A stretch of DNA of 15,768 nucleotides. Source: an uncultured Ilumatobacter sp. Its GTDB lineage: Bacteria; Actinomycetota; Acidimicrobiia; Acidimicrobiales; Ilumatobacteraceae. A program made the position numbers and the translations under genes. Where the stretch lies: contig CALICC010000303.1 of the NCBI GenBank assembly GCA_938049325.1, forward strand, positions 1 to 15,768. Reading direction: 5' to 3'. Shown here piece after piece: positions 1-9,000 of the stretch. The notes under the pieces were generated by a model, which was given only the letters and a program-made list of their open reading frames with translations, was not told the origin of the DNA and ran no database searches. Position 1 is the stretch's first letter, and every line of letters starts with the position of its first letter.

Positions 1-3000
1 GCGGCATCGGCGTTCACCGAGACCTCGAGCGTTCCCACGCCAGCCACGCCAGCCACGTTGACCACATAGGTCGTTGCGTCGACGGTTGCCGACACAGTCA
101 CCGCATGTCCGCTGACGTTCGCAGTACCTGCGACGCGTACGTCGTCGGCATCAAAGCCTGTGACCGGCTGATCGAACGTCACGTCGAACACAACTGGGTC
201 GTCATTGGTCGGGTCGTCTTGGCCGACTGCGGTGGTCACCGCGACGGTTGGTGTCGTCGCGGTTCCCACGGTCACGTCCACCGTGGCCAACTCCGACACG
301 CTCTGGCCGTCGTCGGCAACGAACGTGAACGTGTCGACGCCGACGAAGTTCGGGAACGGCACGTAGGTGAGATTGGGCGCATCGCCTTCGAGGAAGCCGT
401 GTTGTGGCGCATCGATCACTCGGTACACGAGCGGGTCGGCGTCGGTCGCTTCAAGCTCAATGGCACCGCCGGCGTCCGTGTTCGTGGTGACGAACACCGA
501 CTGGTCAGCAGCAGTGGGCGATGCGTTCTCGACGGTCCACCGGTAGCTCCACACGCTCCCGGCTTCTCCACCGACGGTCACCCGAAGACGCGCGTCGTGA
601 ACCCCGACAGCGAGATCGCTCAATGAGTACGGGCTCGTGCAGGTCTCGAACGTCGCTCGATCGAGCGAGCACTCGACGGTGCCACCCGACGGCACGGTGA
701 AGACAAACTCGGCGTTTCCGTTCGGACTCGGGTCGGCCGGCACCGAGGCCACCGTTGGCTGCGGACCGATCGCGTCCACGGTCCACGTGTACGTCACCGG
801 CGTCAGGTCGGCGAAGCCTCTGTTGTCGGTCGCGGCCACGGCGAGGGTGTGCGAACCACCGGCGAGATCGACGACCGTCCACGTTTCGGTGCATGAGACC
901 GCCGGACGCCCATCGAGCTGACACCTGTAGGCCACGGCCGGGTTCGTGCCGGCGATCGAGGCGAACACGAAGTTTGCCGTCGTCGTCGAATCCGGCTCGG
1001 TCACGAGTTGCGTCTCGGCCCGCACATACGGCGTCGGGCCATCGGTCGGCGTCAGGTCGATCGTGCTCGTTGCGTCGATCGCCGTCTCGCGCCCGGCGAG
1101 GTCGAACGCACGCACCGCAATCGGCACCGTCGTTCCATCGGCGCCAGGGATGCGCACGGCGGTGTGCCACGACGTGGCATCAAAGAACGCTTCGGCCCAC
1201 GGCTCGTCGCCCACCTTGATCTGGACGGCGGCGATGGTGCCGCTATCGGAGACGGCGCCACGGAACTGATACACGTCGCTCCCGACGGCCCACGTGTCTG
1301 CGAGCGACACGTCCGTCGACTCGAGCGTCAACGCCGGTGCGGCGGTGTCGAGGTAGAACTCCACAGGCGCGGAGATCGCTGTCTCCCCCGCCCAGTCTTC
1401 GACACTCACGACGAGGTTGTGGGTGCCTTCGTTCGTGATCGATACAGCCAGCACTTCTTCGTGGCTCACGATTGCATCGCGATCGAAGGTGCGTTCGCCA
1501 ACGACCGTGCCATCGAGTTCCAACGTGATCGCCTTGATCGACGCATCGGCCTCACCCGACACCATCACCCCGATCGAGTCGCCTGCAGCGACGTGCTGGC
1601 CTCTGGTCGGAGTCACAACCGCTGCATTCAGCCCAGGCTCCAACTTGGACTGTGCCTCAGCCGCGGCCCCCGTCGGCTGCGCTTGCTGTGTGGTGCAGTT
1701 GCCGAAGAGGTCACACACGGTGATGGATGCTGGTCGCCGATCGAAGCGCTCGGACCTCGTGTACTCGGATTCGAGTCCTGTGAGCACGGTCTGGTCTGGG
1801 AAGACGGTCTCGAGGAGCGGGTCGACACTGAATGTGCGCACCGGTCGCTCGAGTGTCCGACCCGGACAATCGAATCCCGACTCGGTGAGGTGCAAGTCCT
1901 CGGCTTCACAGCGATAGGTCACTTCAACTCGGCGACCGTTGCGATGCGTCACGCCGGTCGCTTCGACCGAGAGCGAGACGCGTGGGGCGCGCGTGTCGAT
2001 GATCCCGCGCCAGACGTTCGCAATGACGGATTGGTTGCCGGCGACGTCGGTGGTCCGCAGTTCCATCTGGAAGTGGTTCTCGATGTCGGCCGGAATCTCG
2101 AATTGCCACGTGGTGTTGATCACGCCAACGCCACTGCGGCCGAGCACCGCCGGCTGCCAGTCAAAGGTGTCGGCGACGTCAGTGGGCGTGGTCCCGTCGG
2201 GCACAGCGAGCACGGCCTGGATCGGCGTGAACGCCACGTCGACACCTGCGATGCCACCGCCTTCCACGTCGAGCACGCGGCCGCCGATATCGACCGTGTC
2301 GCCGATCGAGTCGCGGCGCGCATCGCGCTGGCTGAGGATCGCGGTGGGAGCGACCGCGTCGAGACCGAGCGTGCTGCTCGTTCCAACGGTTTGATTGCCC
2401 GCCACGTCGGTGGCGCGCACGTTGATCTCGTAGAGACCACTGATTTCTGCACTCGCCGCGAGGACGTAGTCGATGGTCCATGAGCCGTCGACTGCGACAG
2501 CTGTCTGCCATCCGTCGGCACCGGGACCGGAGTCGGTGGCCCGTACCTGCACCTCGACACCATCGATCGCCACGCCACTGCCGACATCGCTGACCAAACC
2601 GGCCAGTGCAATCGTCGACTGGCCGTCGGCGCTCGTGTCCGGCGCAACCGGCAGACCATTGCCTGGCGCGGTCAAGGTCACCTCGGGATCGACACCGTCG
2701 ACGGTGAGAATGAACGGCGCACCGGGCACTTCCACATGGCCGAGGATGTCGGTCGCACGGGTGCGGATCGACATCGAGCCGTGACGGACGGTCACATTGA
2801 CCACCCAAGCGCCCAAGCCCTCTGCTTCGATCCACTCGCCGCCGTCGACGCTGACTTCGACCTTGGCAACGCCAGCACCAACCGCTCCGTTCGGCGCGAC
2901 GTCGTTGGCGTGTCCGCTCAGCAGGTACGTGTCACCCGGTTGAGCCGCGATATCGATCGATGTCGCTGCATCGTCGAGAATTGCGCCGACCGTTGACGTC

Positions 3001-6000
3001 GGAGCATCGTTGTCGACGGTGAGGTTCAGCGTGGCGGATCGCTCGATCGTTGCGAGCGTGCCCGGTTCCGTGAACGACACACCGGTGACGACGGCTTCGA
3101 GAGGTGCGGTCGTCGTGATGACGCATCTTGGATTCTCCTGGCGCGAGAAGATCTGACCGAGACGTTCCTCTCCGAGTGCTGCTGGGAACACTTGGAACTG
3201 GTCGAGCGTGGCGGAGCCGGCGCTGCCAACAATCGTCAAGGTCGCAGCGTCTGCGGTTTCAAGATCCGCTGTATCGAACCGCACGTCAACGAGCGCACCG
3301 TCGATGGAAACAGCGAGGACTCCGACGCCGGCGACGGGGCCGCCGTCGGCCGACCTGGTTGCTGCGATGAAGTGCCATTCACCGTCGTTGACGGTTGAGT
3401 CGACCGACATGGTTCGGCCTGATCGCCACGTGACGATGCCGGTGTCGTTGTCGATGGACAACTCGTATCCGTCCGTCCCTGTTCCGATCGTGAATGGAGC
3501 TCCGCCCAACTCGTCGGCCTTGTACCAGAAGGCCAGCGTGAGGTCGTCGGCCATCGGGCTCGCCACGGTGATGGCATCTGCTGGGGAATCGAAACGGAGA
3601 CCGAAGTCTGATCCGCCGGCTTGGGGAGCGCCAGCGACACCGATGCCCGGTGATCCACCGGCCACGATCATGGCGTCGTTGCCCGTGCGGGCGGAGTTGA
3701 TCAACGTCGAAGCGCCCGGCAGGTCCTCGAAACGCAGGTCGACGAACGGGAATGCAGCCGGAGCCGGGCAAGCAATCGCAGCGCCGGTCATCTCGCGCGT
3801 CGCTCCGCTGAACGGTGGGGTGAACTGTTCACTGTGCAGCGCCTCGTCCTGCAGATCGAGTGCCAGCGACTGCACAACTCGGTCCAGTTTGAAGGGGTTG
3901 GCGTTCACGGCGCTCACGAGCCAGGTCGTCGTGATCGGGTTGAACGCGACGAGCGGTTCGATGTGGCCGGCAGCGAACAGCTGTTGGCGCCCGCCGACCG
4001 CTTCGTTGCCAGCGACGAGTTGGCCGAAGACACCGTCGTTGTTCTCATAGACGAGCAGCGACGTGGCGCTCGTCGGATCATCCGCGATGTCGTAGGCATC
4101 GACCGGCTCGCCCGTGATCAGAACACCAGGTGCGGGGGTGCCGAGTGAACGAGCGCGCAACTCGCACGCGCTGCCAGCGCACTGCGTCCAGGTCGCTCGA
4201 TAGTCGTCACCCGTCCAGGTCACACCGAGGTCGCTCACGGTGATGATTGCTGAGGTCGAGTTCTGGAAGACGTACCGCTCAGCAGCCATCGGTCGACCGA
4301 AATCATCGAACGACTGAGTCACGACGGTGCGACGCGTGTAGTCGCCACCGACGACACGCCCAATGGTGAACTCCCGAATCCAGGTGAGCTCGAAATTCGT
4401 TCCATCGCTCGTCACGACCGGTTCCAGATCGGCGACATTGAGAATCGACTGGACCTGCAGGCCACCGGGGAACGACACGTCGCTCAGCCCACCGCTGGTG
4501 ACTTCACCCGGCGTGTCGATCGAACGATCCACGACACCGGTCATCGCGGCGGCGATCCGATCGATCTGCTTCCACGGTATTCCGAGCTCGATGCTCACCG
4601 CCGAGTCCTGGCTCGCCGGCAGCTCTCGGAAGGTGACAGGAGTATCGAAGAGGTCAGCGCTGAGGATGTAGTCGAGATCACCGCCCTCGAGCGGATCGGT
4701 GCTTGGCGTGCCAGAGGTGTACGTCTCCGGGAACATCGGCTCGTAGGTGCCGACCTCATCGAATTGGATGTCGATCGGCGAGGCGGGGACGAGTGGCGAA
4801 ACGTCGTTCTCGAGAACGATGAGCGAGGTACCGCCGCAGAATTCGAGGTCGCCGTCGCCCTGCGAGTCGTCGAGGCCCCATCTTTCGAAGTCCACGACCT
4901 CGACCACGTCGCCGGTGTCGATGTTCGGCTCGTAGAACAGTCGCCGGAAGGAATCGGGTGCAGCGGGATCGCGGACATACACCGTCACGTCGATGCCACC
5001 AGATGTGTCGCGGTCGGCCGTTGCGGTCACCGTCGCGCTCGTGATGACGTTGCAGTTCTCTTGCTGCTCCCAGGTTGTGAGGCAGTCTCCTCTGTCGTTG
5101 CAGGCAATCCCAACACCGTCGTCGCCCGACAACGAATCCGTGTCTTGCGGACACTGAGTCAGTTCTTCGTGACAGCGCGGCCAGATCCCTGTCCCCGTTG
5201 CAAGCTCCTCGCCGGTCTGCGGTGTCTGAGCGTCGTCGTCGAGTTTTTCCTGCGCCCCGGTGGTGAGGTCGCGGTTGATGACGTCTTGCGCTCGGCCGGT
5301 CTCACCGATATCGCAGGGCCCACCCGGGTCGCACACAACCCAGACCTCTGCCTGGGTGTAGTCGTCGACGCCGTCGACGCTGTTGGACGCCACATCGACC
5401 TGTCCGAACGGATTGCCGGGTACGCCATCGAGAGGAACGCCGTTGGCAACGACCATGGCCGCCGGGTCGGGCGCCTCAGTCGGGGTGGTGCGGGCGCGTA
5501 CGTCAGCATCAACCGAGACCGTTTCGCTGACTCGGTCTGTCGGAACCGAGAACGAGTTCTCGTTGCTGACCGATTGCGAACCATCGAACGTGTCGGGATC
5601 AAACGGCAGCAGTGCTGGCGGCGTCGGTGCGCCGTACGGCAGCGCCAGGTCGAGCACACTCGGCTCGACTCTCGTGGTCGTCTCGACCGTCGAGGTGACG
5701 TTGACCGCCTGGCCTGGTGTGACGAAACCATCGGCATCGTCGACCGTCAGCACGATGCTGAGCGGCGCCACGTTTGCAATGTTCGGGTGGAACGCGCGTC
5801 CGTTCTCATCGAACCGGCTCTCGGCACTCTCGGAGAGTTGCCGTTCGGCCTTGTCGTTCACTCCGTCGCCGTCGCCGTCGATGGTGAGCGGGTCGGATGA
5901 CACCCAGACTCCCGCGGGGTCGGTGGGGGGCGAATCATCGCTGAGGACGACCCACCAGCCGCCTTCGACCGCTCCGGTCGGGACCATTGTGCCGGTCGAG

Positions 6001-9000
6001 GCGTCCCGTTCGAACACCAGGTGGCGGACTTCTATGTTGTCGTCGAGGCCGTCGTTGTCGGTGTCTCTGCTCAGCGGATTGGTGCCGAGCCGAAGTTCTT
6101 GAGCGTCGGTCAACGTGTCGCCGTCGGTGTCGGCGCGAATCGGCGAAAGCGCGACGCCCAATGTCCGCTGATCGAGTTCGAAGAGGTCGCTGAGACCGTC
6201 GCCGTCGGAGTCCCACGAATTGTCGTCGGGGTCGACGCCGCCGACGTGGACGCCGTTCGATCCATCGGCATCAGCATCGTCGAGCGGAGCAAACGAGGTT
6301 TCCCACGCGAGGCCGAAACCACCATCTCGCGCCTCGATCGCCGTGAAATCAGCAAGCGTTGCCGGGAAGATGTCGAACTCGAGCGGATCGAACGAGCTCG
6401 TGAACTCGCCGTCGATTCGCTCCGAGGTACACGCCCACAGCCAGCACTCGAACGCCGGGACGTCGTACTCGGCGTTGAGGTGGTACTCGAACGGTTGATT
6501 GATGCCGGCCTGCTCGAACGCGATGCCCTCGGCCACGGTCACCACGTCGGTGCGAAACGCCTCGTACCTCTGGACGGCCGAGGTGTCGAAGAAGCCACCG
6601 ACGTAGCTCGTGACACCGCTCTCTTCGACGGTCCACTCATCGGTGTTGTCGAACGTGGGTGCCACCGGCTCCGGCGACGTCAGTGTGTACGTGAACGTCG
6701 ACGACCTCAGCCGCTCTTGGGAATAGAACTCGGGGTATGAGGCGTCGGCACCGCCTTGTGAAGGGAGTGCAGCCTTGAGTTCGGTGTCGACGGGCACAGC
6801 AACGTTCAAGCGGTTCCCGACGGAGTAGCCCGCTGCGGCGTCGAAGAGTCCAAAGACCGGCTGTCCGGTGGAGACGAGATCCTCGTTGGCCAAGTCGACC
6901 AGCGGCGCCTCGTCGTAGATCGCGCCTGCGATCCCTTCGACAACGGCACCGCCGATCGTGAAGCATCCCTCGTCATCCGGTTTGTCGGTGTCGGTCTGGC
7001 AGATGAGGGTCAAGATCGCATCGACCGCTCCCAAGATCCCGACCAGGATCAGCCCGACGGCCGTGAGTGAGATCAATGCAAGAAGCACGGTGTAGATCGT
7101 CGACGCGAGCGTCGTGGCAAGCGTCCGGTTGAACGCCGAGCTCCCGGCTTCGAGCGAGGACAGTTCCGCGATCGCAAACGCCCAGGTCAACACCAGCACC
7201 ACGGCAGTTCCGACCGCCGTGGCTTTCGCTGTTGCCCCGACCACCTCGGAACGGAGAAGGAGCAGTGACGTGTTGTTCGTGAGCCCTGCCGAAACAGCAC
7301 GGGTCAGCGTGATCGCCGGGATGACTGCACCAGCGACCACTGACACAGCGAGCACCAGTGAGGTGAGGGTGATCGCGGCTTCCGAACTGCCGTCGGCAGT
7401 GAAGTACAGCACGGTCACCAAACCAGCGAGTGCGCCGACCAGCGCCACGCCAGCAACTGCTCCTACGGCGCGTCGCGATGCCGAGATGCTGTCGGTTGTG
7501 TTGATCAGGTCCTTCAGCGCGGCCTTGCCGCCACTCTTCAGCGTCGACAGCGGATCGAGCTTGCCGATCGCCTTCACGTTGGAATCTGCGTTCTCCAAGA
7601 TGGAGTAGTACTTCAGATTCGCCACGAATTTGACGCTCGCACCGACGCCCGTCGCGATCGCGATGTAGGTCCGGATCTCACTCAGGTCCGAAACGTCCGA
7701 GATCGGAATCTCCACCGTGCCCGAGCCGGGCACCTCGGTCTGGAGCACCGCCGACACACCTTGCGACATGGTGAGTTGATAGAGCTGCATGAGCGTGTTT
7801 TGGCCCTTTTCGGTATCGGCGTCGGGCACCGATCCAGGACTGAGGAGTTCTTGATCGAGCAGTTCGCCGCCGAACTTCTCTTCGAGGTCCAGCCACACGG
7901 CCTCAGCGCTGCACTGGTTCCAATCTGCCGATTGGCCGGTGCCGCCGCAGAACGTCGTCCACTTCACGCTGCCGATCGTGGTGATCGGCACGCTGCTCAC
8001 AGCGAGATCGACCGAGATGGCGTTGCCACTGATTCGGACATCGGTCGACCCGGTCACCAGCGCATCGGTCGTGAGCGTTCGGGTCGCCGACGACGACGCC
8101 GTCATCAGCTTCGGCATGATCCCGTTGTCGGCCGCCCAGAGATCACCGAACGTGCCATCGAGCACCTCCGCGGTGACGCCCGCCGTTTCGTTGATTCCTT
8201 CGGCAAAGGTCGCGGCGTTCACCTGCTCGACCTGGAAGACGTTCGGGACGCGGCTCGGCAACTCTGCTGCTCCGCCGTTCTGGTCGACGTCGAAGGTCTC
8301 AGCGATGTCGTCACTCGTGACTTCGTAGCGGCCGTTCGTTGGGTTGGCCGGATCCGCGGGTGCGGCCAGGAATTGCTGATTCATGACCTCTGCGAGCGCC
8401 CACGTCGGAACTTCATCACCGACGGGGTGCAACGTTGGGTCTTCGTAAATGGTCGCAATCGAGGCACCGTGCTCTTCGGTGACCTTGAGCCCGGTGAGCT
8501 CCCACGACTCGTAGTAGCGGTGCACCACTTGCTGTTCGTTCAGGCGATATCCGGTGGTCGAGCAACCGGATTCTCCGGGAGTCGCGCATGGCACGTCGTT
8601 GCGCATCCGGACCGTCCACACCATGCGCACGCTGTGTGCGCCGCTCCAGGTCGACCCCGAGGCGTAGAGCATTTGCCCGCTGAACGCGACACGCTCGCCA
8701 GTCTTGGGATCGGTCACCAATCTCAACGGCACGTACACCACTTGCTCGCCTGTTCCACCGCCAACCGTCGTCCTGTTGATTGCGTAGGCCTCGAGCATTT
8801 CGTCGGAAGGCAACGCGTGATCGCCCGGCAAACGGATCTCAAGCATCGGCACGAGCTGGAGATCGTCGACGCTGTCGTCGACATCACGGACCTGCCCGCC
8901 GTCGTCGCTCGGCCAATCCACCGGGTTCAAGGCGAACGTGAGGTGTTCATCGGCGCCAGGGCGCACCTGGAAGTCCACGGTCACCGGGATGTCTGAGCCA

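Noticed and set aside
1008..2483. Long plus-strand ORF of 491 codons opposite the giant gene
   Set aside because: It is antisense to a continuous domain-bearing minus-strand frame, is rich in Arg/His/Val as expected from reverse-complemented GC-rich codons, and shows no domain.
4764..5900. Plus-strand ORF of 378 codons, and similar ones at 6021-6740 and 7761-8996
   Set aside because: All are shadows of the giant gene, with no recognisable motifs or convincing ribosome binding sites.
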